From the NCBI GenBank assembly GCA_002803225.1, contig NXFV01000722.1:1-38278 (forward strand): DNA of 38,278 nt, read 5' to 3'. A program made the translations under genes and the position numbers. The notes below the pieces were generated by a model. The model searched no databases, had not been told where the DNA came from, and saw only the letters and a program-made list of their open reading frames with translations. Below are positions 12,027-21,731 of the stretch, in pieces (position 1 is the stretch's first letter; every line of letters begins with the position of its first letter). The DNA is from Gamarada debralockiae. Its lineage: Eukaryota; Ascomycota; Leotiomycetes; Helotiales; Hyphodiscaceae.

Positions 12027-13020
12027 AGATGAATTTGTGCTTTCTAGTATAATTTTTATAGACTCTCAGATGTTCGAGCACGGGTGGTGGAGTGGGTAAT
12101 TGAGCATTAGGAATTTCAATTGTGTTCATAATCCGACTGAAGACTTCCCGTATAAAATCAGAAAAACGAAGTGATCATGCGTAGAATCTCCTGTCCCAAA
12201 GGGTTCTGCACCAAATTCACCGCGATGTTCGAGCTCTACAAGGGTGGTGACAAGGGGAAATCCTAGGAACCGTCGTAAGCTTTGGAAGCGTGACGGTCCG
12301 AGGCGGGGCTTGGCACCTAAACAAGCTCATTGAGGCGAAATTCCCCACACCTGCCATGCAGGTGATTCATATCATAAGATCCTAGCTCCTGCATAGCCTT
12401 ACTACCTAAAGGTTTCTCACTCCGAATTTGACGGACGATAATGTATAATCTCTTTTTTTTTTTTTTACCAATCACCCCACTCGATACACCAGGGGTTGAC
12501 AGAATTCGTGCACCACTTCAAAAATCCAACTCTTGATAACTTTAAAACGCAAAGTCCAAATGAACTATAAATTACACCGGGTTCATCATAGAAAAGGCGC
12601 CTTCAAATTGTGTACCAAAAGTTTTCGATATAAATAGTTTCTTGGAGATCTGTGGTCGCGTCAATTTTTTGAAGTGGTGCACGAATTCTGTCAACCCCTG
12701 GTGATATTAACTTCTAGTTCGACTTGGAAAAATTCAAGTGCAGGGTACAAATATTGAAAGAAGAATATCAATGCTCGCCTTATTGCGGTATGGACTCCGG
12801 TGCTGACGGTATGTAGGGTGTATGCGCATGTGCATCCCCTGTTTGGGTAGCTTCGAAGTTCAGGGACTTGTGAAAGAAAAAGCTAATATCAGGCGATGAC
12901 CACGACTTCCAGTGAGCAGTCTTACTTGCAGAGATTCAATTCAATCAGCTCCTCCAATTTTGAGCGTTCCTTGTTTAGTACATCCTTTACGACTTTGTTG
13001 ATGTTTCAATTCCAAAAATC
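12027..13020. other. Intergenic region between the metallopeptidase and LysM genes
   Basis: Contains the MITE-like element, a T13 tract near 12450, and the promoter of the LysM gene in the last few hundred bases. No coding region is supported. Confidence 0.5.
12487..12703. mobile_element. 217-bp MITE-like element with 38-bp perfect terminal inverted repeats
   Basis: The first 38 bases (12487-12524, starting CACCAGGGGTTGACAGAATT) reappear exactly as the reverse complement at 12666-12703. The 141-bp interior has no ORF. ATA flanks the element on both sides (12484-12486 and 12704-12706), a possible target duplication. Size, perfect termini and lack of coding capacity are those of a non-autonomous DNA transposon; the superfamily is not clear. 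It lies in the 3' intergenic space between the metallopeptidase and LysM genes. Confidence 0.85.
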
Positions 13021-14571
13021 ATGAAGCTCTTTTCGCTGATTTCCCCAGCTCTTGCTCTACCGCTAGTGGGAGCTTACTTGGTGTCTCCTCCAGGTACTGC
13101 TGCACCTGGTACTACAGCTGATTGTAGTGCGTGGGTCCAGCAGTCATACTCTCTAACATGTGCGGATATCGAGGCGTATTATGGAATAACAGAGGCCGAA
13201 TTTGAGGCATGGGTGAGTGACTGTCGTTCTCTCTTGGATTTCGCCTGCTCATGGTGTTTGCAACGTCCCTAACTCGAGCAGAATCCCATCACCGCAGAAG
13301 AGGGAGCAAACTGTACTCTTATTGCGGATTTGTACTACTGTGTAGCGACCAATTATAATCCGGTGACCACGACAGCGGTTTACACCACATCAATATCAAC
13401 ATCTTTACCTACTGCGACATCTACTGCGTCATTGTCGAGTTCAACCACGTCAGCCTCGAGATCAGGAAGTTCAACTTCAACTTCAACAACTTCAACTAGT
13501 TCTTCATCATGCACAGCCATTGCTATAGCATCGCCAACACCATCTGGGGCTATATGTGGTTTGCAGGCTGATTCCGTCGCCATAGCAGGAGCAGGTCTGC
13601 TTACTGCATATACTTCTGGAAGTCCTTATGTTATAAGCGCCCAAGCTTGTGGCGCGGAATGCATCGCAACTTCTACCTGTACAAATATATATTTTGTTGC
13701 TGGAGTCAACTGCAACTTGCACTACGGACCAACTTCGTATGTGCTCAATACCAATGGGGTGAATGCATATAGCCTCTACGATGTTTCCTGTTTCACAAAT
13801 ATCGTTATAGTATCGCCAACACCATCTGGGGCTATATGTGATGTGCAGGCTGATTCCGTCGCCCTCGCGGGAGCAGGTCTGCTTACTGCATATACTTCTG
13901 GAAGTCCTTATGTTGCAAGCATCCAAGCTTGTGCCGCAGAATGTATAGCAACTTCTACCTGTACAAATATATATTTTGTTGCTGGAGTCAACTGCAACTT
14001 GCATTACGGACCAACTTCGTATGTGCTCAATACCAATGGGGTGAATGCATATAGCCTCTACGATGTTTCTTGTTTCACTTGCGCTACAAGCACCATACCA
14101 ACCACTACCGGCAATGGCATCACAACTCCTACACCATACCAAACGGGCATGGCAACAAACTGTGATAGTTTCCGCTTGGTTGCTAGCGGAGACGAGTGTG
14201 GCACTATTGCTTCGGAGGCTGGAGTCTCGCTCGCCGACTTCTACGCCTGGAACCCTGCTGTTGGCTCAACATGCGAGTTTTTGGACCTAGGAGACTATGT
14301 CTGCATTGATATCATTGGAGTGACACCTACCACCTCTACAACAGCGACGACTACCGGTAGTGGCAACGGTGTATCCACTCCTACACCTTATCAGACCGGA
14401 ATGGTAACAGATTGTGACGAATTCCACTTGGTTGTCAGTGGCGACGAGTGTGGTACTATCGCTACGAACGCTGATATTACTCTTACCGAGTTTTATGATT
14501 GGAACCCGGCTGTTGGATCGTCTTGTGCAACATTGTTCTTGGGCTATTATGTATGCATTGGTATTTTATAA
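13021..14571 (+). CDS. Secreted LysM protein with three LysM and two PAN/Apple-like repeats
   Basis: Two exons (13021-13212, 13282-14571; intron GTGAGT…GAGCAG, phase 0) give 493 aa. The signal peptide is MKLFSLISPALALPLVGAYL. LysM1 (about residues 34-84) spans the intron, which joins FEAW to NPITAEEGANC. LysM2 and LysM3 lie near the C-terminus (NCDSFRLVASGDECGTIA…WNPAVGSTCEFLDLGDYVC; DCDEFHLVVSGDECGTIA…WNPAVGSSC). Between them are a Ser/Thr-rich linker and two 94-residue repeats with a PAN/Apple-like cysteine pattern (ACGAECIATSTC…CNLHYG). LysM domains with these cysteines bind chitin in fungi. Such secreted proteins shield hyphal chitin, suppress plant chitin-triggered immunity or guard the fungus from its own chitinases. 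Which applies here is unknown. No catalytic domain or GPI signal is visible. Confidence 0.88.
13520..14078 (+). repeat. Tandem 282-bp in-frame duplication inside the LysM gene
   Basis: Two adjacent copies (about 13520-13796 and 13802-14078) are offset by 282 bp, exactly 94 codons. They differ at only about twenty positions and long runs are identical, including third codon positions, so the duplication or a gene-conversion event is recent. Each copy encodes one PAN/Apple-like unit ending YSLYDVSCF. Confidence 0.85.
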
Positions 14572-14764
14572 GGAGGTTCTAGCAAGTTAGAGTGAGGAGG
14601 GAAGTACTATCTAATTCTGAAAGGGCGTATGGCTTTGTACATGTTCTTATAGATATTGTATTTATAAGTTTCAAGTAATACTACTGCCACAGTACAGTAT
14701 CAAGGTCTCTTCTTTATCTGTTTCTTTATTGACCAGACTTGTAATTTGCCAGTGCAAAAGAACG

Positions 14765-15155
14765 CCAGACAAATCGGAAATATTTTAGTGATTATCGAGA
14801 TAAAAGGTTATATGAAATTTGCTCTGCTCTACTTGCTATTTTATAACTAACTTAGATACAAATCTCTTCCAAACCTCTAATTTAGAACTGTTTGAAACCG
14901 CACTTTTATATAACTAATTTAAAAATACTATAGCTACAAAATCGTTCCCCGAAATCCTCCCCTACAAAGTCCGCGACTTAATATAACAAGAAAGTTTTAA
15001 ATCAAGATTAAGAACTATTATAATTAAGCCTTTCGTACCTAATAACGAGATACTAACCTATATAATACATGAATACTATAGTAACTGCTCTAAGACCCAC
15101 GACGCTTGTATATCCACTATGTCTCTCTCGATACTTCGAACCTCTCGACAGATGT
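14765..15155. repeat. Dispersed repeat B, copy 1, RIP-damaged (partner at 26093-26505)
   Basis: Around 390 bp aligns with 26093-26505 throughout (shared landmarks: TGATTATCGAGATAAA, TTTGAAACCGCACTTTTAT, CACGACGCTTGTAT). This copy carries TA or TAA where the partner has CA/CC or TGG-type sequence, as expected after RIP. Nothing coding survives here. Confidence 0.75.
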
Positions 15156-15289
15156 AAGAGTTAGGGCCACAGCTCGTCGCACACCTAAGCAAAACCAACA
15201 AAAATAACCCTTTGACTGATTTAAATCACTCTAATTCAAATAATAATTATTTTAAGCTTGAATTAAAGTTATGGAATAATTAATAGTAG

Positions 15290-16100
15290 CTAATCTATAT
15301 ACTTCAATTACATCCTCAATTTTGCAAATTAATTGTTCTGTATAATGCTGGAAGTCACGTGGATTAACCTGATCCCAAAGCTTTTAAAGCTCCTTATATA
15401 TGTCCTCCCTATTTTTTTTGGTACATATGGCAATTTCTTTAGCTCTTCTTTTATCCATCGCTATACCTTCTCAATTGGGTTTAAATCTAGCGAAGAAGAA
15501 GGCCAACAAACCCCCTAATTCCATGTTATAGTCTAGGTAATCGAGTGTTCCTTATATAGACCTTAGACCTATCCTTTATAAAGATATACTTTAGACTTAA
15601 CTAGTCAAACAACGGGAAAACAATAGGTTGTAAGACTTGCTGGAGATAGGCCTTAAAGCAAATACCCTTCCTCTCAAGGAGCTTCTCTAAAAAGACTAAT
15701 TCCGACTTATAGTCTTACCTAATTACCCCTTAAATCATGACTAAGAACCTTCCTGACCTATAAACTGACTACATGCAATCTGTATAGTATTTTTCGTCTA
15801 CCTGGCACGTGTCCCAAATCCTCCTATACTTTCTAACCTTAAATGTAGCTTCGTCTGACTAGATAACCTTGCGCTAGTCGCCTCTATGCTTGCTATCAAC
15901 CTTATGTACTATATAGTTAGATGTCCCCCACTACTTATGCTCCAAAGCAAAACCCAATCTCTTCTTAGCTTGCTTGCATGATACGTAGGGTCTGGGGCGT
16001 GCAATACAGCATCAGTAGCCTGCGTAGCGTAGTTCTTGACGAATAGTTTAGACAAAGGCTTTGACTCCTAGCTGTGCCTTAATTTAGGTGAAGGAGAGTC
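15290..16100 (-). pseudogene. Tc1/mariner-type transposase relic
   Basis: On the minus strand, around 15540-15360, a degenerate reading gives …SSSLDLNPIEKVWRWIKEELK followed by a line resembling WDQVNPRDFQHYT, the signature end (PDLNPIEN.W) of Tc1/mariner DDE transposases. Stops and frame breaks are frequent and many codons look C-to-T mutated, so it is dead. The N-terminal half should lie towards 16100 but is too decayed to read confidently, and I could not find clean terminal repeats. Confidence 0.65.
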
Positions 16101-16151
16101 GACGCGTCGACTAGTCTTTTGCGATATGGCGAATACAACGGCGGATTTCGT

Positions 16152-16432
16152 GGACGAACAGGTTACAGGTCGGCGAAGCATGGCGTTGATTCTCAGGTCG
16201 TGGTTAGATCGCAGATAATAAAAGTCTTTCGAATACCTAGCCCCTTCTCCTTCGATTCAATAGCTTCGAGAGTTTCTAAGGAGCTAAAAGGGGTATATAG
16301 AGGAGATAGGAGGCATGGCAAAGTCAAGGATATAAGACGACTTACTCTGAAGGGGGCTTCTAATCTTGGCATTTCCGACAGTGTCGTAACCAAGGACCTC
16401 CACGATATCACTTCTAACCCAGCTCAAGTCAA
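16152..16432. repeat. Dispersed repeat A, copy 2
   Basis: Partner of 2852-3131. Shared start GGACGAACA.GTTACAGGTC and shared end CTCAAGTCAA. The extra G in AAAAGGGG near 16290 shifts the minus-strand frame that is open in copy 1. A perfect palindrome GTCGACGCGTCGAC stands at about 16099-16112, just outside the shared block. Confidence 0.75.
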
Positions 16433-16513
16433 CATGCAAGGTGTTAAGTGTCAATGGTATCTCAGCTACTGATTCTCAGTCTGAATGTAATACGACTCAA
16501 CAAAGCAAGTACA

Positions 16514-17003
16514 TCATTTGACGTTGTCGATGGTCGTGTCGTTGTCACTCTCTTTGCCCTCGTTGGTGTACCAGAAGTTTCCATTTCTAGAACAATACAG
16601 TGGTTCGGGCTCGGCGTTTGAGATAAGCTGAAATTGTCTAGGATCTGACGTATATGTTATATTCAGCCACAAAGCTTGCAGCGAGGCCGTTGTCAATGCC
16701 TGACTACTCCAGATATGCGTTGGCGAGTTGGGGCTCGAAGTAGTAAAGAGTCCTTCATATGCGAGAAGTTAGAGAGTGTGGATTTTTGGTACCCGAGAAT
16801 ATTAGACCGACATGGTGGTGCCGTGCTGTTGGTGCATCACCACTTCAAAAGCGCATATTTTGTGATGGTTCCGATTGGTCGTTGGTCTTGTTAAAAGGCT
16901 CTGATTTCCTTTGAAGTAGAAGGATTCTTCGATGCGGCTTCTTGAATTTCTCTAAGATCCAAGTTGGGGGCTTTGAGGCTTTAGGTGCAGCCTGGGAAGC
17001 CAT
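16514..17003 (-). CDS. Possible small gene, unrecognised
   Basis: Two open minus-strand pieces could be exons of one gene. One starts at the ATG at 17003 (MASQAAPKASKPPTWILEKF…, about 50 codons). The other ends at 16514 (…LQALWLNITYTSDPRQFQLI, ending with an acidic NEGKESDNDTTIDNVK). I could not find a convincing intron joining them, and no domain is recognisable. The second piece looks protein-like in composition. It lies beside repeat A, so it may be a fragment. Confidence 0.22.
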
Positions 17004-17486
17004 GGTCACTGCCTAAGTGCGTTAGGTTGGCGGCAGGGAAAGTGAAAGCTTCACTGCGTTTTTAGAGGAGAATCATCTCTGCGTCGGTTGCTCCCGCGTT
17101 AGCTGAGTGCTTATTTCCTGCTTGTCCAAGCATAGATCGCTGGGATCGCTGGCACTTGGGAACCAAAGTTCGTCTAATGCAACATAAATCGCAAGCTTCC
17201 GTCTTTGGAATAACTTCAATAGACTTCCTTCTATCTCAGGATGAAAAGTTATTTGACATCTAATTCGATTTGAATATGCTTTTGGCAATTGACACGAAAA
17301 GCTGTGCCCTATGGAACTACGTGAGATAGATCAAGGGCATCACGAAGGCTATCGACCTCCAAGACAGACCATCAAGTGATGATATGATTATAAAATCACT
17401 TCCTATCCTCTCAAATGCAGCATTCACTGCGAGTGAACCACTCACATCCAAACTGCAATAGAGACATTTCTCAATCATTTACAGCA

Positions 17487-17732
17487 ATGCACAACCCCCT
17501 CATCCAAGCCCTCATAATCACAGCTTTCATCTCCGAGACTACAACCTTAGACCTGAACTTTTATAACGGAACTGACGGAGGGCCAGGTGTAAGTTGTGCT
17601 GTGAACGTGGAAATGAGTTATGAGGATGAATGTGAGCTTGAGGTGAAGAAGAATGTAGGCGGGACGACATGGCGCAAGACTCTATCTAAACTATGCCGTC
17701 AATATTTGTTCTTAGCTGTGGGTACACCGTGA
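17487..17732 (+). CDS. Possible small secreted protein (81 aa)
   Basis: The ATG at 17487 opens MHNPLIQALIITAFISETTT, which reads as a signal peptide, followed by LDLNFYNGTDGGPGVSCAVN and a short charged domain with three cysteines (C, C, C in about 50 residues). An earlier in-frame Met at 17415 would bury the signal sequence, so I prefer 17487. The last 10 or so codons lie inside the tandem 167-bp repeat that follows, so the original C-terminus may have been replaced. The size and context (repeat-rich region) fit an effector-like protein, but nothing identifies the family. A random ORF remains possible. Confidence 0.35.
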   Translation: MHNPLIQALIITAFISETTTLDLNFYNGTDGGPGVSCAVNVEMSYEDECELEVKKNVGGTTWRKTLSKLCRQYLFLAVGTP

Positions 17733-18837
17733 TCTGGAAAACCGGCTCATATAGTGCCAATCATCGCTTAATACTACAGTTAAACCCCGATATAAGGATC
17801 ATGTGATATAAGGATACCTCGCTTTTAAGGATACTTTTTTCGGTCCCAGCAAATTTAAGGTGATTATTAAGGATATCCCCGCTACTCGGATATCCTTAGC
17901 ATTTCATGTCCCCTAAACCTCGAATCCTACCTAATATATCCTTATAGCTATGGCGATTTAGTACCCTAAAAGTGTCGAGCTATTACTAATTTGGAGCGAC
18001 GTAATATACGTCGCCGTCGTGATACAACTAGTAAGACTCAGAAAGAGCTAATTACATAGTTTACAGTACAGCCTCTTGGCAGGCCCCTTACCTAAGGCCA
18101 GATATTGACAATTCTCTCCCCTACCTACGCGCATCTCAACACGGACCCTCGAAAAGCCTTACAATTAGGCTCGAAACGACGCTTTAAGAGTGACTACCCA
18201 GACCTTGAAGATGCGCTATTCCATTAGTAGCAGCAGATATAAAAGAAGAAGGCTATAATTACAGAGGGTATTATTAAGGCACAGGCACACCAGATCTAGA
18301 ATTGTCTTCCACAATACAATGAGGAGGAGGAGCCTAAGTGGTCAAATGGCTAGCTAGATCGATTCAAGAGGCGTTCTAATATCAAGTACAGGCGCTTAAT
18401 CAACTTGCAAGGGAGTTTACAGCATTAATAGTTAATAGAAAGACTTAAGCAACGATAGATAGCTTTTTTTTGGGCAAAATAGAGCTTAATTAATATCACT
18501 CCCGATATAAGGATACCCCACTATATCCTTAATTTTGCTGTCCCCGAAGGACATCCTTATATCGGGGTTTAACTGTAATACCAAAAGCGATTTTTTTTTA
18601 CAGCCACAACACCAATTTCGGTTTAGACTGGCCAGCGCAACAACGAGACTTCAGCCAGCATACCAATCAGCATATTTGTTCTGAGCCGTGGCTGCACGTG
18701 TAGAGGAGCTGAAGACCGGCTCAAAATAGTGCCAATCATTGCTCATAATACAAAAAGTGATCCTTCTTTACAACCACAACACTAATTTCGGTTTAGACTA
18801 GTTGACGTACCTACGAGATTTCAGCCAATATATTAAT
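17700..18837. repeat. Tandem ~167-bp repeat, first unit split by a transposon
   Basis: Unit 1 is 17700-17776 plus 18578-18664; unit 2 is 18671-18837. Shared phrases are ATATTTGTTCT.AGC.GTGG, ACCGGCTCA.ATAGTGCCAA and AATTTCGGTTTAGACT, separated by similar distances. The pogo-like element sits inside unit 1 at a TA, so unit 2 acts as an approximate empty site. Confidence 0.7.
17777..18575 (+). mobile_element. 799-bp pogo/Fot-like element, non-autonomous, RIP-damaged
   Basis: Termini are inverted repeats (CAGTTAAACCCCGATATAAG on the left; its complement ends the right side at 18575) flanked by TA on both sides (17775-17776, 18576-18577), the Tc1/mariner-pogo target duplication. Internally, about 18195-18400 reads YPDLEDALFHWQQ… then NGWLDRFKRR if mutated stop codons are ignored. 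This is the CENP-B/Tc5-type helix-turn-helix of pogo transposases. Trp and Gln codons have become TAG/TAA, as RIP produces. The DDE catalytic half is missing at this length, so the copy could only be moved in trans. Confidence 0.85.
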
Positions 18838-18952
18838 ATCGTCCTTACTCCCCTTTATTGTTCTTTGTTCCTCTTTGTTCCATCAAACCCGAAGCTAATA
18901 ATAGCATTAATACTGCTACCCTTTCAAATCTCCACATCTGTGTTTTGACACA

Positions 18953-20539
18953 ATGGAGTGCCAGGCCTGCTTTCACCTCAACCCTCAGAAGCAGCGGCAA
19001 CGCCGCCAGAATAACACAATATTTGTTAATGTTTTTAGTGCATATTCAGCCAGCACAGGCTCTGGATGCCCCTTTTGCACGCTACTCTTGGACATTTTGG
19101 AGGCCTACGAGCCAGGCATGATCTCACGTGCGCTGCAAGCACCACCGGCTAGAAGGCAAGGACCCGCTGCATTATCTATGCGCTTAACGCTCGATCCAGA
19201 CGAACCTATGGGCATTCTGATCCTAGAAGGGTTGCAGGAGAATACTAAGCACCATGGGCATTTCCAATGTTATAATAGTGCAACGGACTTCATACCCTCC
19301 TTGCTACAACTGCCTACACTCACACAAGCTTCGGATCCTTCGTCTGACGAGTGGATTCAATTTTTCCAAGATCGCATCGCTTCCTGCATTCTCCACCCAA
19401 GTTGCCCCGAGAACAACTCAGTAACCCTCCCCACGCGTGTTCTAGACATTGGCACAAGCGACAGCGATACTATCCACCTCTACGAGGCCCCTCGGAGCCA
19501 GCGCGGTAAATATGCTGCCCTAAGCCACCGTTGGGGCGGGCCCGACATCCTCACGACGAATGCGATGCGGGAGGACCATCTGAGAGGCCATTTCGCCACG
19601 TTCCCAGCGAAATTGTTGGATGCGATCATTGTAGCCCGCAGGCTTGATATTAGATACCTCTGGGTTGATACACTCTGTATTATCCAGGAAGAAAAGGACT
19701 TAAGAGATTGGAAAATCGAAGCGCCAAAATGGGTAGCTATTATGCGAACGCATATGTCACGATTGCTGCCGCGTCCTCGAAGGATAGTTCTGTATCGTTC
19801 TTGCAGAAGCGCAATAAGATTTATTATCCGGCTACGATGAAGTTTCGCGACCCCCAAAAAGACATAGATTATAATATCGGCGTCCGGAGTCATTTTGAAT
19901 ATACAGAGAAACGCCCGGGTGCCTTGGGACACTTGGCCTCGCGTGGCTGGGTCCTGCAAGAGAGTGCGCTTTCCACACGCATTTTACAGTTCACGCCGCT
20001 AGAACTTATCTGGGAATGCAGGTGCGAGGTCGTGTCCGAGTGCGGGTACGAGCCGAAGAATATCTACGCGATCGGCCTGGCAAAGAAACTGATGGGTGCT
20101 AATCGGCATTCGCACGATCTCTGGCGGCAGTTCGTGCAATCGTACTCGAACCGTGGCTTGACCAAGGAACTTGACATCCTCTCCGCCATTAGTGGGCTGG
20201 CGGAAAAGCTCCAACAATTCACACTCCAGATATCTGGGGGGGCTCTGGGAGGCTGATCTCGCTCGCGACCTCCTTTGGGAAGTGGCCCGACAAGGACCCA
20301 ATGAGCCATTGCCCAGGCGTCCCGCGAACTACACAGCGCTGTCCTGGTCCTGGGCGTCGATCAAGGGTGCTGTCAGGACCGATGAAACTTTGACACATGG
20401 CTCGTTACTGCCAGCCGGCTGGGGAAGCGCGATCTTTGACAACAGCCCCAGGGCGGTGGAATCAATGATTAAACCCATACAAGCGAAATGCACTATAGAG
20501 GACGAGAATCAAGTTCTTAAGGCCCGTGCGCATTTTTGA
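18953..20539 (+). pseudogene. HET-domain protein with two compensating frameshifts
   Basis: The start MECQACFHLNPQ at 18953 leads to CPFCTLLLDILEAYEPG and then the HET core: YAALSHRWGGPDILTTNA, IRYLWVDTLCIIQEEKDLRDW. Near 19726 (CCAAAATGGG) the reading jumps frame, and the rest of the core continues as MGSYYANAYVTIAAASSKDS and RGWVLQESALSTRILQF. A second jump at about 20205-20240 returns to the original frame for YLGGLWEADLARDLLWEV and YTALSWSWASIKG, ending at 20539. HET proteins trigger cell death after fusion of incompatible hyphae. Neither break resembles an intron; both lie by homopolymers (A4, G6), so assembly error is a real alternative to pseudogenisation. The protein also stops early after the SWSWAS segment compared with relatives. 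Confidence 0.75.
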
Positions 20540-20677
20540 AACTAAAGCCGCAGAATTGGAGCCTCTGTCAGGCCGTAGCGAGCTCTTGGCACGTGCCTCA
20601 CTGGTGTAATAATACTATCCAATGGCTTAAACATCCAGTTCGGCCGATGACAAAGAAGTAGCCGGACAACACAAAGG

Positions 20678-21731
20678 TCACACAGGTGGATGTGACGTGC
20701 AGTCATCATGAACAAATGGCTCCTCGCCTCTCTCTATCCGCCACCGATTCGTCGCCTCTAACGCCCCCGGCAACCCTTTAAACAACCACCCCCATTTCCT
20801 CAGAAACCCTTCCGACATCTCCCACCCCGTGATGTCCCAGGGCGGCGACCACGCAATGATACCGCGTCGCTCGACCTCGTCGTCGGGAAAGCCCTCGTAC
20901 AGCCCGCCGATGCAGTCGGCCCACAGCTCGTCCTCGTCGAAGGTGCCGGCGGCCCGGATCAGGCGGTCTCGTCCCTCGGGACACGGGAACAGGTCGATCC
21001 AGTCGCCGTGCGGCACCGTTTGTTGAAGGGTGGTGGGCAGGAGTGTTGAAGGGAGTAGTTTGGGCTTGATAGGGTAGGGGATGACGTGGATAACTTCCTC
21101 ATTACAGTCGAGCGGCGTGACGAGGATGCCCGAGATTAGAGTGCGGTTGACGGCCAGGGCGCGGAGGGCGTTGAATTGGAGGAGTGTGATGAGGTGGTCT
21201 GGACAGAGGGGGAAGAAAGTGTTAAACTGCTCTTTTCTAGGTTTATCTGGCAGCAAGGGATTTCTCGCTCTGTATAGTTGCTTGATACGGGATGCTGGGA
21301 CGATGGAGACGGATTGCTGCTCAATGTCCCAGCATTCCACCAGTGCTTCTGATTTGATCAGTGTCCCAGTTGCGGCACTGGATACTTCGGCTTTCTTTGC
21401 TAGGGCTTTGCGTTTTCCTACTGGACTGTTAGTTTCGATAATTGGGTACCCCTTGATCGGACTGGTCCCGACTCCTGAATTGGACGAAAGAGAAAATAAG
21501 GCCTTACTTACGGTACGCTCTTGTGTTGAGTCTAGTCTGTGCCCGTCTGCGTGCTGCGGTATCCTTGGTCCCAGTCCAGTCGTCTTCCCTGCTTATCGCC
21601 TGTACGTGTTGAGCAAGTCATGTCGTCTTGGTGATTGAAGGCAGCCTGGTACATACCTCGGCCAATTGTGGCATCGACGCGAGTTGGATGCGTGGTGCTG
21701 TTGAATTTGCAGGCTGATACGTACTAATCAT
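20678..21731 (-). CDS. bZIP transcription factor with DUF3425 domain
   Basis: Three exons (21731-21657, 21599-21512, 21420-20678) give 301 aa. Intron 1 is 57 nt (GTATGT…TACAG); intron 2 is 91 nt (GTAAGT…AACTAAC…CCAG). Exon 2 encodes EDDWTGTKDTAARRRAQTRL then NTRAY, the basic region typical of fungal bZIP/DUF3425 factors. No regular leucine heptads follow. Exon 3 carries the DUF3425 region: ALVECWDIEQQSVSIVPASR, PLCPDHLITLLQFNALRALA, PHGDWIDLFPCPEGRDRLI and WDITGWEMSEGFLRKWGWLF plus ATNRWRIERGEEPF. Members are predicted nuclear regulators, often beside secondary-metabolism or stress genes. It is divergent from a short-chain dehydrogenase 693 bp away and shares a promoter containing four copies of a 15-bp motif, so direct regulation of that gene or of itself is a reasonable hypothesis. 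Confidence 0.85.

Noticed and set aside
12450..12465. Poly-T tract as an RNA polymerase III terminator of a small RNA gene
   Set aside because: No A/B box or tRNA-like fold is visible upstream; simple tracts are common in these intergenic regions.
13520..14078. Direct repeats as a possible CRISPR-like array
   Set aside because: Only two long in-frame units within a coding exon of a eukaryote; no short repeats with unique spacers anywhere in the window.
13507..14142. 211-codon ORF antisense to the LysM gene
   Set aside because: It mirrors the repeated codons of the 94-residue units; the plus-strand frame has signal peptide, LysM motifs and a proper intron.
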